Shown: positions 23,963 through 34,058, counted from the stretch's first letter. The stretch is 64,000 bases of DNA from Flavobacteriaceae bacterium (GCA_013214065.1 JABSPK010000003.1:1-64000); one strand, 5' to 3'. Program-made: numbers and translations. The notes: generated by a model from the letters alone, not told the origin.

Positions 23963-26900
23963 ATGCTCGAACTACTCAAAAAGACCTTGTTTTCAACCCG
24001 CTTAATGGCGGTGCTGTTCATCCTTTTCGCGACCGCTATGGCCTTCGGAACTTTCATTGAGAGTTGGTATAGCACTGAAACGGCACGTATCTACATTTAC
24101 AATGCGACCTGGTTCGAAGCCATCATGGTTTTTTTCGTAATCAATTTTACCGGTAATATATACCGATATCGGTTGTTGCAGTGGAAGAAGTGGCCCGTTC
24201 TGGTGCTACACCTTTCTTGGATCTTGATAATTATCGGGGCCTTCGTTACGCGTTATATTAGTTTTGAAGGGATGATGCCCATTCGGGAGGGACAGGCGGA
24301 AAACGTCTTCTATTCCGACAAGACCTTTTTGACCGCCTACATTGATGGTGATATCGATGGACAGACCAAGCGCCGTATTTTGGAAGACGATATCCTAGTA
24401 ACCCCTGAAGGCTTGCGAAGCAGCTTGCCTTGGAAAACCGATTTCAACGGACAGGAATTCAGCATTTCCTACACGGATTTCATTAAGGGGGCCAAAGAAG
24501 GGTTGATCGACGACCCGCAAGGGGATGCTTTTTTGAAGATCGTCGAATCGGGCGATGGCCAACGTCACGAACATTATTTGCAAGACGGGCAGGTGGCCAG
24601 TATACACAATGTACTTTTTGCTTTGAACCGACCGACACAGGGGGCCATCAACATCGGAGTGCAAAATGGGGAGTATACCCTAGAGACGCCTTTCGAAGGC
24701 GGTTTTATGCGTATGGCCGACCAATTTCAAGGCGGGGTGGTAAAAGACAGTGTACAGACCTTGCAATTACGCAGTTTGTACTCCTTGGCCGGAATGCAGT
24801 TTGTCATTCCCGAACCTTTGACAAGGGGGCGTTATGGCATTGTACCCGTCCCTGAAACGGAGCGCACGGAACAAACCCGGGATGCCTTGGTCGTAACCGT
24901 CGCATCAGGTGGATCCCAGCAAGAAGTGACCTTGTTGGGCGGAAAAGGGGCTTCGAATTTTTCCGGAAACCTATCCATTGGGGGACTTTCCTTTTCATTG
25001 CGATACGGATCCAAAGAACACGAGTTGCCGTTTCGGGTGCGCCTCAACGATTTTATTGCAGAAAAATATCCGGGTACGACCAATAGTTATGCCTCTTTTA
25101 TGAGCAAGATCACCGTCGAGGATGATCGCCCATTCGATTACGATATTTTTATGAACCACGTACTGGACCACCAGGGGTATCGCTTTTTCCAATCCAGTTT
25201 CCATCCAGATGAAAAAGGGACGATTTTATCGGTCAACCATGATGTTTGGGGCACCTGGATCACCTATATCGGATATTTCTTGTTGTACATTGGTTTGATG
25301 GGCATCCTCTTTTTCGGAAAGACCCGTTTTGGCGACTTGGCCTCGCAACTTGAAAAGATCAAACGGAAGAAAGCGACCTTGTCGCTAATCGTGTTGTTGG
25401 CAACACTTCCAGCTTTGAATGCGCAACAGAACGGCAACGGGCATGCCGGACATACAGCGCTGCCTACCGCAGCGCAGACCGATTCCATATTGCGGGCAAC
25501 GACGGTTTCGAAAGACCATGCCGAACGTTTCGGGGCCTTGGTCATCCAAGATGAAGGGGGGCGTATGAAACCTTTACATACCTTTTCTTCTGAATTATTG
25601 CGCAAGCTGAGTGGTAGCAATACGTACGAGGATATGGATGCCAACCAGGTATTTTTATCCATGATGCTCTATCCGCAGGCTTGGTTGAATGTTGAGTTCA
25701 TTTATTTAGGCAAGAGGGAGAACGATAGCATCCGCGAGATTTTTTCGCTTCCCAAGGATCGGAAGTTCGCCAAGGCGACCGATTTTTTCGATGCCACGGG
25801 CATGTATAAATTGAAGCCCTATTTACAAGAGGCCACTTCAACCACCAATCCGAACCAATTCCAAAAAGATTTCATTAAGGCCCACGAACGTTTCAGTCTA
25901 TTAAGTACCGCCTTAAGTGGTGAGATCGTAAAAATATTCCCTTTGTTGGATGATGAAAACAACAAATGGATTTCGGCGGTAGAGTTCCGTTCCGGACAAC
26001 ATCAGGTGACCGACTCCCTCTACGCCAACTTCATGCAGAATGGCATTCCGTATTATTTGGGCACCGTACGAATGGGTATTGGCTCCGGTGATTACACCCA
26101 AGCCGAGGAGCTTTTGAGGGCCTTCCATCAAAACCAAGAGAACCATGGTTCGGAGGTATTGCCATCCAAAGAAAAAATCAAAACGGAAATCCTGTACAAT
26201 AAGCTGGATTTGTTCAACCGACTCTATCGCTATTATGCCATGGTCGGTCTTTCGCTTTTCTTGGTACTGGTCTTACGGATTTTCAAGGAGCGCGAGATTT
26301 GGAAAACCGCAACTTATTTTTTAAAGGGCATCATTTGGGTGTTCTTTGTATGGCACACCGCGGGCCTCGTCCTGCGATGGTACATTTCGGGACACGCACC
26401 TTGGAGTGATGCCTACGAAAGCATCCTGTATGTTTCATGGGCCACCATCGGCATGGGGCTGGCCTTCGGACGCAAGAGTGACTTGACCATAGCATCAAGT
26501 GCCTTTGTCACCTCGATGCTCTTGTGGATCGCCCATCAAAGCTGGGTCGATCCCTCCATCGCCAATTTGGTGCCGGTACTCGATAGCTATTGGTTGATGA
26601 TCCATGTGGCGGTCATTGTAGGCAGTTATGGGCCATTGACCGTGGGTATGATCTTAGGTGTGGTTTCCTTATTGTTGATCGTATTGACGACCAAGAAAAA
26701 CAAAGCCCGTATGGAACTCAATTTAAAGGAGTTGACCATCATCAATGAATTGGCCTTGACCGTCGGGCTAATCATGCTGACCATAGGAAACTTCTTAGGG
26801 GGGCAATGGGCCAATGAAAGTTGGGGGCGCTATTGGGGATGGGACCCTAAAGAGACCTGGGCCTTGATTTCGATCATGATCTATGCCTTTGTGCTTCACA

Positions 26901-27136
26901 TGCGTTTGGTTCCCGGTCTTCGTGGAAGGTGGACCTTTAATTTCGCAAGTATCATAGCGTTCGCCAGTATTATGATGACCTATTTCGGAGTGAATTTTTA
27001 CTTGGTCGGGTTGCACAGTTATGCCAGTGGCGACCAAGTGATCACCCCCACCTTCGTCTGGTATACGGTCTTCGGGGTGTTGGTGCTAGGGGCGCTTAGT
27101 TTTTGGCGTTACCGCTTACACTATAAAAAGGCTTAG
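23963..27136 (+). CDS. ccsBA: Fused cytochrome c biogenesis protein (ResB-CcsA type)
   Basis: A 1057-residue membrane protein that combines both halves of the system II cytochrome c synthase, which moves heme across the membrane and attaches it to apocytochromes. The N-terminal ResB/CcsB-like part has three or four membrane spans in the first 110 residues, a large periplasmic domain and a span near residue 435. A further periplasmic segment precedes the CcsA part (about 750-1057) with many spans and the heme-handling WWD-type motif (SWGRYWGWDPKETWAL). Conserved His residues stand in VWHTAG and MIHVAVI. Fusion of this kind is usual in Bacteroidota and epsilonproteobacteria. It is monocistronic and divergent from the DUF2520 operon. 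Confidence 0.94.
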   Translation: MLELLKKTLFSTRLMAVLFILFATAMAFGTFIESWYSTETARIYIYNATWFEAIMVFFVINFTGNIYRYRLLQWKKWPVLVLHLSWILIIIGAFVTRYISFEGMMPIREGQAENVFYSDKTFLTAYIDGDIDGQTKRRILEDDILVTPEGLRSSLPWKTDFNGQEFSISYTDFIKGAKEGLIDDPQGDAFLKIVESGDGQRHEHYLQDGQVASIHNVLFALNRPTQGAINIGVQNGEYTLETPFEGGFMRMADQFQGGVVKDSVQTLQLRSLYSLAGMQFVIPEPLTRGRYGIVPVPETERTEQTRDALVVTVASGGSQQEVTLLGGKGASNFSGNLSIGGLSFSLRYGSKEHELPFRVRLNDFIAEKYPGTTNSYASFMSKITVEDDRPFDYDIFMNHVLDHQGYRFFQSSFHPDEKGTILSVNHDVWGTWITYIGYFLLYIGLMGILFFGKTRFGDLASQLEKIKRKKATLSLIVLLATLPALNAQQNGNGHAGHTALPTAAQTDSILRATTVSKDHAERFGALVIQDEGGRMKPLHTFSSELLRKLSGSNTYEDMDANQVFLSMMLYPQAWLNVEFIYLGKRENDSIREIFSLPKDRKFAKATDFFDATGMYKLKPYLQEATSTTNPNQFQKDFIKAHERFSLLSTALSGEIVKIFPLLDDENNKWISAVEFRSGQHQVTDSLYANFMQNGIPYYLGTVRMGIGSGDYTQAEELLRAFHQNQENHGSEVLPSKEKIKTEILYNKLDLFNRLYRYYAMVGLSLFLVLVLRIFKEREIWKTATYFLKGIIWVFFVWHTAGLVLRWYISGHAPWSDAYESILYVSWATIGMGLAFGRKSDLTIASSAFVTSMLLWIAHQSWVDPSIANLVPVLDSYWLMIHVAVIVGSYGPLTVGMILGVVSLLLIVLTTKKNKARMELNLKELTIINELALTVGLIMLTIGNFLGGQWANESWGRYWGWDPKETWALISIMIYAFVLHMRLVPGLRGRWTFNFASIIAFASIMMTYFGVNFYLVGLHSYASGDQVITPTFVWYTVFGVLVLGALSFWRYRLHYKKA

Positions 27137-27145
27137 CCTTTGGAT

Positions 27146-28423
27146 TTATTCGGCCATAAGCAATCGCATCAGTTCTTCAGCCGCGACCTTGCCTTTTTCC
27201 TTCAAGAACCAACGAGGGGTGTTATCACCCAATTCAAAGACGATCGAAGGCATATCATGGGCTTTGAAAAAATGGTTTCTTGAGACCATGGTAGGTTCCA
27301 ACTTGGTCGAAGCACTTACGTTGGTCTTTTTACCGGGTAGTCGTTGACCAATGGCCGTGATCCAATCAAAAACGATCTTGCCCCGTTCGCCGGTTACGAC
27401 GGTATCCAACGGATAGTATATGTCGTCCCAGGTCGAATGGAAATCGACCCCGAATTCAAACGTTTGGCCTGCTGCCTTTTTCGCCATCAGAAAATCGCGG
27501 ATGGCCCGTGTTTCGGGTTGATGGAATGCCGACCAATCCCGGTTGAGGTCGATTCCGCCCATATTATGGCGCCAGTGCCCGTTATCGACCCCATCAGGGT
27601 TGACCAAAGGAACGTTGTATACCGTAAATCGTTCACGGAAAATTTTGGCCTGTGGGCTGTCACCTGCCAAAGTCTCTACAAAAGACTTCATCGCTAAAAA
27701 ACCGGTCACTTCAGGAGGGTGCTGCCTAGTGATCACCACAACGGACTTCTTGGCTTCGGACGCCTTGATTTCCATCAGCCTTATTGCCCTTCCTTCCCTG
27801 CTATACCCGATTATTTCTTGTGCTATAAAAGGGGCTTGGGCCAAGGAGTCGATCCATTGATTGACCCGACTTGAGGGATAAAGTTCTTGCGCACTCACCC
27901 AAGTCGGCTCCTTTTTGATGGGAATGGTGATGGCGATAGCTTCAGGTGCGGCTTTAATGCCAAATTCCCCTTCCCCCGGATTGATTTCTCGATACCTCAA
28001 ACTATCGAGGGGAGTGAAGTGCAAGCCATCGGTACTGATTTTCGGGTAATACCGACTGCGGATATCTTGATAAGCGAACTCGATCTCGATTTCAGAAGCT
28101 TGGGTACCCCAAACCTTGAACGCATACCACGGGCTGACGTTTATCGGGGTGTTCTCTGCAGTGATCCAAATGGTAAAGTGGTTGCCACCATCGTGGGCGA
28201 CCCCGTTCAATCTGGCTCCATCAAAAGCATTGGTGAAAAAGACGGTACTATCCTTCAAGGCCCAAGTGCCTTTCCATTGTCGTTGTACCGGTTTGGTCTT
28301 TGTCGAAACCAGAGGGGTAGGGCCTTGGCCCTGGTATCCCGATGGCGGTGTGCCGGGCTCGCTACTTTTACAGGAAAGCAATAACAGGGGAATCCCGAGA
28401 AGGAGTCTGAATACGGATTTCAT
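27146..28423 (-). CDS. M14 family zinc carboxypeptidase-like lipoprotein
   Basis: A 425-residue lipoprotein (lipobox LLLSC, then a Ser/Gly/Pro linker). The first 190 residues form a beta-rich domain resembling a carbohydrate or cell-surface module. The M14 peptidase domain follows with zinc ligands HxxE in RQHPPEVTG and His in VDFHSTWDD, the substrate loop NPDGVDNGHWRHN with GIDLNRDW, and the catalytic Glu in VFELGDN. It should trim C-terminal residues from peptides at the outer surface or in the periplasm. The start is ATG 28421-28423, where the lipoprotein signal begins. It is convergent with the cytochrome c maturation gene, ten bases away. Confidence 0.9.
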   Translation of the reverse strand: MKSVFRLLLGIPLLLLSCKSSEPGTPPSGYQGQGPTPLVSTKTKPVQRQWKGTWALKDSTVFFTNAFDGARLNGVAHDGGNHFTIWITAENTPINVSPWYAFKVWGTQASEIEIEFAYQDIRSRYYPKISTDGLHFTPLDSLRYREINPGEGEFGIKAAPEAIAITIPIKKEPTWVSAQELYPSSRVNQWIDSLAQAPFIAQEIIGYSREGRAIRLMEIKASEAKKSVVVITRQHPPEVTGFLAMKSFVETLAGDSPQAKIFRERFTVYNVPLVNPDGVDNGHWRHNMGGIDLNRDWSAFHQPETRAIRDFLMAKKAAGQTFEFGVDFHSTWDDIYYPLDTVVTGERGKIVFDWITAIGQRLPGKKTNVSASTKLEPTMVSRNHFFKAHDMPSIVFELGDNTPRWFLKEKGKVAAEELMRLLMAE

Positions 28424-28636
28424 ATAGTTGGATTTCGTACCGGAAATGTATTGAATTTTACAGTTTGTGAAACTTTTATTTTCCAATACTGATTTTTTTT
28501 GCACTTTTGTGGCACTAGGAAGTTATAACAATTATGTACGGCACGGATGTCCATGGAGCAAAATCCATGTAGTGGTTTGGGCAGGGCCTGGATTCGACAT
28601 TCTTTCTTCTTTCATTAATTGCATAATGCTATAACT
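28424..28636. other. Divergent intergenic region with possible leader peptide
   Basis: The 213 bases between the M14 peptidase and the MATE exporter contain a run of eight T, a 12-codon frame (28534-28572, product MYGTDVHGAKSM) and a small hairpin (CATGGA 28552-28557 with TCCATG 28564-28569) overlapping the end of that frame. I see no consensus promoter with both boxes. Whether the short frame is translated cannot be told. Confidence 0.3.
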
Positions 28637-30043
28637 ATGACACAACATAATTTTTCAGTAAAAAACTTTTTTAGACTCTTTTGGGAAGCCGCAAGCGGTA
28701 AACACCATGATTTTACCAGTGGAAGCATCCGAAAAGCGATTTTCATGCTATCGATTCCAATGATCCTTGAAATGCTCATGGAGAGTATATTCGCATTGGT
28801 CGATATCGCCTATGTTTCACAAGTCAGCGTCAATGCCGTTGCGACCATCGGGCTCACCGAGTCGGTCATCACCTTGATATATGCCGTAGCTATAGGCCTT
28901 AGTATGGCCGCTACCGCCGTTGTAGCTCGAAGGGTAGGCGAAAAGGATATCAAAGGGGCCCGTGAAGCTGCGGTTCAAGCGATTTTTTTAGGCGTACTGG
29001 TTGCCGTGGTTTTCGGGGCGATCGGGTTCATGTTCCACAAAGAGATTTTGGCCCTGATGGGGGCCGAGCCGGATTTGATCGCTGAAGGCGCAGGATATAC
29101 CAAATGGTTGATCGGGGGTAACCTGACCATCATGTTACTGTTTTTGATCAATGCCATATTTCGTGGGGCAGGTGACGCATCGATCGCGATGTGGACTTTG
29201 GTGCTTTCCAATGGACTCAACATTATTCTAGACCCTATTTTCATTTTCGGCCTAGGGCCGGTACCCGAATATGGGGTCATGGGGGCCGCCATAGCCACCA
29301 ATATCGGTCGGGGTACGGCGGTTTTGTTCCAGATCGGTATCTTATTCTTCGGATGGGGCAAGATCAAACTGCTGCTCAGGGATGTGGTGCTCAACGTCAA
29401 GGTGATGTTCAATTTGATCAAGGTTTCTTTAGGTGGGATCGCACAATTCTTGATCGGTACTTCGAGCTGGGTCTTTTTGATGCGGATCATGTCGGAGTTT
29501 GGAAGTGAGGTCTTGGCCGGATACACCATTGCCATTCGGGTCATCATGTTCACCTTGATGCCCGCTTGGGGTATGAGCAATGCCGCGGCCACTTTGGTCG
29601 GGCAGAATTTAGGGGCCAAACAACCGGATCGAGCCGAACGGTCGGTTTGGAAAACAGGGAAATACAACGCCTATTTCATGGGCTTGGTCTCTATCGCGTA
29701 CTTGGTTTTCGCCAAAGAGATCGTGAGCTTGTTCAATGCCACACCGGATGTAGTGAAGTATGGGGCGCTATGTCTTCAAATCTTCGCGGCAGGTTATGTG
29801 TTTTATGCCTACGGAATGGTGGTAGGAAATTCATTCAATGGTTCTGGGGATACCAAGACCCCGACCAAGATCAACCTGATCGCTTTTTGGATGTATCAGA
29901 TTCCTTTGGCGTATTTTTTGGCCTTGGTTTTGGATTTCGGGGCAGTTGGGGTATTCGTTACCGTAACCACGGCACAGATACTTTATGCCGTAATCGCCAT
30001 TGTTTGGTTCCGAAAAGGAAAATGGAAGACCGTTCAGGTTTAA
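28637..30043 (+). CDS. MATE family efflux transporter
   Basis: A 468-residue inner-membrane exporter of the multidrug and toxic compound extrusion family, which uses Na+ or H+ to expel cationic compounds. Twelve hydrophobic segments are seen in two related halves: each half begins with a SIPMILEMLMES or GIAQFLIG-type helix, and the family sequence GMSNAAATLVGQNLGA stands in the second half. The ATG at 28637 is chosen over one at 28619 because it starts a typical short polar tail before the first helix. The next gene begins 35 bases later, so it may share a transcript with the PLP enzyme and bshB1. Confidence 0.93.
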   Translation: MTQHNFSVKNFFRLFWEAASGKHHDFTSGSIRKAIFMLSIPMILEMLMESIFALVDIAYVSQVSVNAVATIGLTESVITLIYAVAIGLSMAATAVVARRVGEKDIKGAREAAVQAIFLGVLVAVVFGAIGFMFHKEILALMGAEPDLIAEGAGYTKWLIGGNLTIMLLFLINAIFRGAGDASIAMWTLVLSNGLNIILDPIFIFGLGPVPEYGVMGAAIATNIGRGTAVLFQIGILFFGWGKIKLLLRDVVLNVKVMFNLIKVSLGGIAQFLIGTSSWVFLMRIMSEFGSEVLAGYTIAIRVIMFTLMPAWGMSNAAATLVGQNLGAKQPDRAERSVWKTGKYNAYFMGLVSIAYLVFAKEIVSLFNATPDVVKYGALCLQIFAAGYVFYAYGMVVGNSFNGSGDTKTPTKINLIAFWMYQIPLAYFLALVLDFGAVGVFVTVTTAQILYAVIAIVWFRKGKWKTVQV

Positions 30044-30078
30044 CTTTCGTACCTTTAGTCATCGCTTAAAATCCAGTT

Positions 30079-31251
30079 ATGAAAAAAACTTTCAAAGGGA
30101 TAAATACCATCTGCACCCATGTGGGTGCCGTTGATGACGAACAGTTCAAAGGCGCGGTTTCACCCTTATACATGGCCTCTTCCTACGCTTTTCAAGATGT
30201 GGAGGTCAAGCGCTATCCTAGGTATTATAATACCCCGAACCAAGAAGCGCTATCCTTAAAGATCGCGGCTTTGGAACATGCCGAATCGGCAATGATATTC
30301 GGCAGTGGTATGGCAGCGATAAGTCATGCATTGATGGCTTTTTTGAAGGCTGGAGACCATATCGTTTTTCAGCAAACCCTATATGGGGGCACCTATAATT
30401 TCGCGACTACACAGTTAGGGAAATACGGTATTTCCTATTCCTTTACCACAGGTTGGGAAGCCGAAGACTTTTTGAATGAGATACAGCCCAATACCAAGGT
30501 CCTTTATATCGAGACGCCGTCGAATCCGTTGTTGACGATTACCGACATGGTTGCCATCGCCCAATTGGCGAAATCAAAGGGTATTGTGACCATGATAGAC
30601 AATACCTTCGCAAGCCCGATCAATCAAAATCCGATCGATTTCGGTATCGATATCGTAATCCACAGTGCCACCAAGTATATGGGTGGACATTCAGATCTGT
30701 GTGCTGGGGCGGTCGCAGCATCGAAGGCCCATATGGATCGTATTTGGGAGGCTTCGATTTGTTTTGGGGGGAGTTTGAGCGATCAAACCGTTTGGATGCT
30801 TGAACGCAGCTTGAAAACCTTAGGGCTTCGGGTTGAAAGACAAACTAAGAACGCCCTGCGATTGGCCCATTTCCTTCAGGCGCATGAAGCGATCGACGCC
30901 GTGTACTATCCGGGACTTGAAGCGCATCCAGGGCATGAATTGGCCAAAACCCAAATGCATGGGTTTGGGGCGATGCTTTCATTTGAGTTGAATCAGGAAT
31001 TGGACTATGAGGCGTTTATGGCTTCCTTACAATTGATCAAACCATCAATGAGTTTGGCAGGGGTTGAAAGCACCGTTACCTCCCCGGTCTTGACCTCGCA
31101 TTCTTTGATGTCACCTGAAGACCGGGCCGCACAGGGTATACGTGATGGTTTGATACGTTTTTCAGTGGGGATCGAAGAGGCTGAAGACTTGATGGCGGAT
31201 ATTGAACAGGCGGTTAAACTAGTGCGAAACAAATCCGTAATGGCACGATGA
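30079..31251 (+). CDS. Cys/Met metabolism PLP-dependent enzyme (trans-sulfuration family)
   Basis: A 390-residue PLP enzyme of the cystathionine gamma-synthase/gamma-lyase and methionine gamma-lyase family. The active-site lysine is in SATKYMGGHSD (near residue 199), with the conserved ETPSNP and DNTFASP blocks before it. The phosphate-binding YSRxxNPT motif is replaced by YPRYYNTPN: Tyr and Arg stay but the Asn-Pro-Thr step is changed. The exact reaction is therefore uncertain. Its last codon overlaps the start of bshB1 (ATGA), so a role in cysteine supply for bacillithiol is an attractive inference. Confidence 0.88.
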   Translation: MKKTFKGINTICTHVGAVDDEQFKGAVSPLYMASSYAFQDVEVKRYPRYYNTPNQEALSLKIAALEHAESAMIFGSGMAAISHALMAFLKAGDHIVFQQTLYGGTYNFATTQLGKYGISYSFTTGWEAEDFLNEIQPNTKVLYIETPSNPLLTITDMVAIAQLAKSKGIVTMIDNTFASPINQNPIDFGIDIVIHSATKYMGGHSDLCAGAVAASKAHMDRIWEASICFGGSLSDQTVWMLERSLKTLGLRVERQTKNALRLAHFLQAHEAIDAVYYPGLEAHPGHELAKTQMHGFGAMLSFELNQELDYEAFMASLQLIKPSMSLAGVESTVTSPVLTSHSLMSPEDRAAQGIRDGLIRFSVGIEEAEDLMADIEQAVKLVRNKSVMAR

Positions 31252-31967
31252 AGGTAGATATTTTGGTGTTCGGCGCACATCCCGATGATGCCGAATTAGG
31301 GGCGGGGGGAACCATCGCCAAAGAAGTGGCCAATGGAAAGCGAGTAGGGATCATTGATTTGACCCGTGGTGAATTGGGAACCCGGGGTACCCCAGAGATT
31401 CGAGATGCGGAGGCGGCCAAAGCGGCCGAAGTACTCGGAGTTGCCGTTCGTGAAAACTTGAAGTTCGCCGATGGGTTCTTTGTTAACGACAAACCCCATC
31501 AAATGGAGGTCATCAAAATGATTCGGAAGTATCGACCGGAAATCGTGCTATGCAATGCCGTTGAAGATCGGCATATCGATCATGGGAAAGGGAGCAAATT
31601 GGTCAGTGATGCCTGTTTTTTAAGTGGTTTGACCAAGTTGGAAACAAGTTTGGATGATGGAACGAAGCAGGAGGCATGGCGTCCTAAGGTCGTATACCAC
31701 TACATTCAATGGTTGAACTTGGAACCTGATGTGGTAGCCGATATCAGCGGTTACATCGAACGAAAGAACGAGGCGATATTGTCGTATAGCTCACAGTTTT
31801 ACGACCCGAACAGTGATGAGCCCGAAACGCCGATAAGCAGCAAAAACTTTATTGATAGTGTGACGTATAGGGCACGTGATCTAGGACGGTTGGTAGGTGT
31901 TGCCTATGCTGAGGGCTTTACCGTAGAGCGTTTTCCTGCCGTCGATAGTATTACGGATTTGATCTGA
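31248..31967 (+). CDS. bshB1: Bacillithiol biosynthesis deacetylase BshB1
   Basis: Removes the acetyl group from N-acetylglucosaminyl malate, the second step of bacillithiol synthesis. The 239-residue product is family length and cytosolic. Zinc ligands are in GAHPDDAELGAGG near the start and in DRHIDHGKG near residue 105; IDLTRGELGTRGT and SSQFYDP match the bacillithiol-specific subgroup rather than generic LmbE proteins. It overlaps the PLP enzyme by four bases. bshA and bshC are not in this window. The stop abuts the stop of the convergent histidine kinase with no spacer. Confidence 0.93.
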   Translation: MKVDILVFGAHPDDAELGAGGTIAKEVANGKRVGIIDLTRGELGTRGTPEIRDAEAAKAAEVLGVAVRENLKFADGFFVNDKPHQMEVIKMIRKYRPEIVLCNAVEDRHIDHGKGSKLVSDACFLSGLTKLETSLDDGTKQEAWRPKVVYHYIQWLNLEPDVVADISGYIERKNEAILSYSSQFYDPNSDEPETPISSKNFIDSVTYRARDLGRLVGVAYAEGFTVERFPAVDSITDLI

Positions 31968-34058
31968 CTATCCGGCCTTGCGGTATTTTTTGGTAATCTT
32001 GGGTAAGGTAAAGTAAAACGTCGATCCTTTTTTAGGGATGCTTTCGACCCAAATTTCCCCTTTGTTTTTCACGACCATTTCTTTGCAGAGCGATAAACCA
32101 AGCCCTGTTCCTTTTTCATTGTTGGTGCCATAGGTAGTCACGTTCGAACTATCCGAGAAGATTTTTCGTTGGGTTTCTTCGTTCATTCCGATTCCGGTAT
32201 CGCGGACCATGAATTTCCAAACCGCTGGTCCTTCTTCAGCTTCAATGGTAATCAGGCCATTGTTGGGTGTGAACTTGATGCTATTGCTGATCAGGTTTCG
32301 GATGACGATATCGATTTGATCTTCATCGACCAGTACCATGGGATTTTCCGGAAGCTGATTCAGGATTTTAATGGACTTGTTCGCGGCCATTTCAGCCAAA
32401 AGATTGATGTTATTGGCGACCAATTTTTGGGCCGAGACCACTTTCGGGCGGGTGACCGTACCCTCGAGCTGGGCTTGACCCCAAGTCAAAAGATTGTTCA
32501 GGGTAAAGGAAATATGATCAACATCACCCCTTAATTTGGGGATGAACCCGAAGAAATCCTCTTTTGCGATCTCGCCCGTTGCGAACAACTTCAACAGGCC
32601 TTGTAAGGCACCGATGGGCCCCCTGAGGTCATGACCGATGATGGAGAAAAGTTTGTCTTTGGTCTTGTTGATGCCGTTGAGCTCACTTTCACGTTCCCTT
32701 AAAATCTTGGTTTTGACCTTCAATTGCCGGTATAGTTTCTTTTGTTTTTTCTGGTTCAGGTACAACGGTATCAGGGTACCCAACAAAATGGCCAAGATCA
32801 AGACCGACACGATGACGATGGTGCGCTGTCTGGCCCTGACTTTGTCATTTTCGGCCATGAGCAATTGCTGCTGGCGATCGTAGTTCAGTTTGCTTTTCAG
32901 TAAGGTAAGGCTACGTTTGTTCTCATCCCTTGAAAGCGAATCGGAAAGTCGGTGGAAAATTTCGTGATAGACCAAGGCTCCTTGGTAATCTTTCAAATTG
33001 CGATTGACTTCATATAGGGTTTCCGAACAATCAATTTGCCCTTGTAATGACTTGATGCGCATGGAAATCTCAAACCCTTCCATTGCGTAGCGACCGGCAA
33101 TCGAGTCTTTTTGTAACCCCAAATGTGCTTTTGCCGTACCGTTCAATAGGTCGATTTTGCCCCGTTCGTCTTCCAGGTCATTGTGAACGATTTCACTCTG
33201 ATCGAACCAATACAGGGCCCAACGGTATTTGCCTTGCCCCAAATAGACTTCCCCTTTTACCGAATAAGCAAAGGCCAACCAATCCAAGACCCCGAACTTT
33301 TCGAAAGTGCTGATGGCTTGGTTCACATGGAACATGGCATAATCATAGTTGCCGGTGTCCGTATACAATGACGCCATATTGCTCATGGTTTCGGCCGAAA
33401 TGACCTCATCACCGATACGTTGGTTGATTTTCTTGACCTTTTCATAGAATTCCAAGGCCTGGGTATATTCCTTTTGGGAAGCATAAAGATTGGCTAGGTT
33501 TTCGTTGAGGATGGACAGCATGTGGTCGTTTTCTGTGGTCGCTGCCAAGGCAATACCCTCTAGATAGCCTTTCAAGGCCCTTCCATAGTCGCCCGAATAG
33601 GCGTATTCGGAGGCCAAATCGTTCATTACTTGAAGCTTAAGCTTCGTATGTTGAATGGAATCCGCTAGTTTGAGTGTCCGTTTGTAATAGGAAATTGCAT
33701 TTTCACTATTGCCCTTATCGGAATAATAATCGCCAACATTGTTGAAGGCACTGCTCATTCCTTCGATATACCCTACCGATTCGCTAAGCGAAGCTGCTTT
33801 TACCGAAAGTTTTAAAAGGCTGTCGGCCTTAATGAACCGATATTCCTTGCCGAGTTTTATTAGTAAGTTGATATAAGTGGTATCCGTAGCAAAAGTATGG
33901 CTAGACTTTTCCAGCTTGGCGATTTTGGCCAAAAGGGATTCCCGCTTGTTTTCTTGGGAAGTAGCGCTAATAGGGGCAATGAGACAACATAATGCCAAAA
34001 AAGTGCCCATAGCAAAGGCACGGTAGTTATACGCTGTGTAGGTCAAGTTGTTGGGCAT
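31968..34058 (-). CDS. TPR-containing sensor histidine kinase (first of three)
   Basis: A 696-residue membrane kinase. A hydrophobic N-terminal segment (about 15-34) is a probable signal or anchor, residues 40-400 hold about eight TPR repeats facing the periplasm, one membrane span lies near 412-434, and a kinase core follows. His476 (IIGHDLRGPIG) is the phosphorylation site; the N box (RNLISNSIKF), DTGIGM and GTGLGLSL form the ATP site. No response regulator is adjacent. It is paralogous to the next two genes, sharing VDHxSFTLNNLLxW after the H box, but is the most divergent of the three. The ATG at 34058 is preferred over the TTG three bases before. Confidence 0.92.
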   Translation of the reverse strand: MPNNLTYTAYNYRAFAMGTFLALCCLIAPISATSQENKRESLLAKIAKLEKSSHTFATDTTYINLLIKLGKEYRFIKADSLLKLSVKAASLSESVGYIEGMSSAFNNVGDYYSDKGNSENAISYYKRTLKLADSIQHTKLKLQVMNDLASEYAYSGDYGRALKGYLEGIALAATTENDHMLSILNENLANLYASQKEYTQALEFYEKVKKINQRIGDEVISAETMSNMASLYTDTGNYDYAMFHVNQAISTFEKFGVLDWLAFAYSVKGEVYLGQGKYRWALYWFDQSEIVHNDLEDERGKIDLLNGTAKAHLGLQKDSIAGRYAMEGFEISMRIKSLQGQIDCSETLYEVNRNLKDYQGALVYHEIFHRLSDSLSRDENKRSLTLLKSKLNYDRQQQLLMAENDKVRARQRTIVIVSVLILAILLGTLIPLYLNQKKQKKLYRQLKVKTKILRERESELNGINKTKDKLFSIIGHDLRGPIGALQGLLKLFATGEIAKEDFFGFIPKLRGDVDHISFTLNNLLTWGQAQLEGTVTRPKVVSAQKLVANNINLLAEMAANKSIKILNQLPENPMVLVDEDQIDIVIRNLISNSIKFTPNNGLITIEAEEGPAVWKFMVRDTGIGMNEETQRKIFSDSSNVTTYGTNNEKGTGLGLSLCKEMVVKNKGEIWVESIPKKGSTFYFTLPKITKKYRKAG

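Noticed and set aside
27887-28384. 165-codon plus-strand frame inside the M14 peptidase gene
   Set aside because: Antisense shadow of a gene with intact catalytic motifs.
28586-28602. CTGGATTCGAC resembles the 5' end of tmRNA
   Set aside because: Only about 11 bases match; there is no matching 3' half with a T arm and no tag frame nearby.
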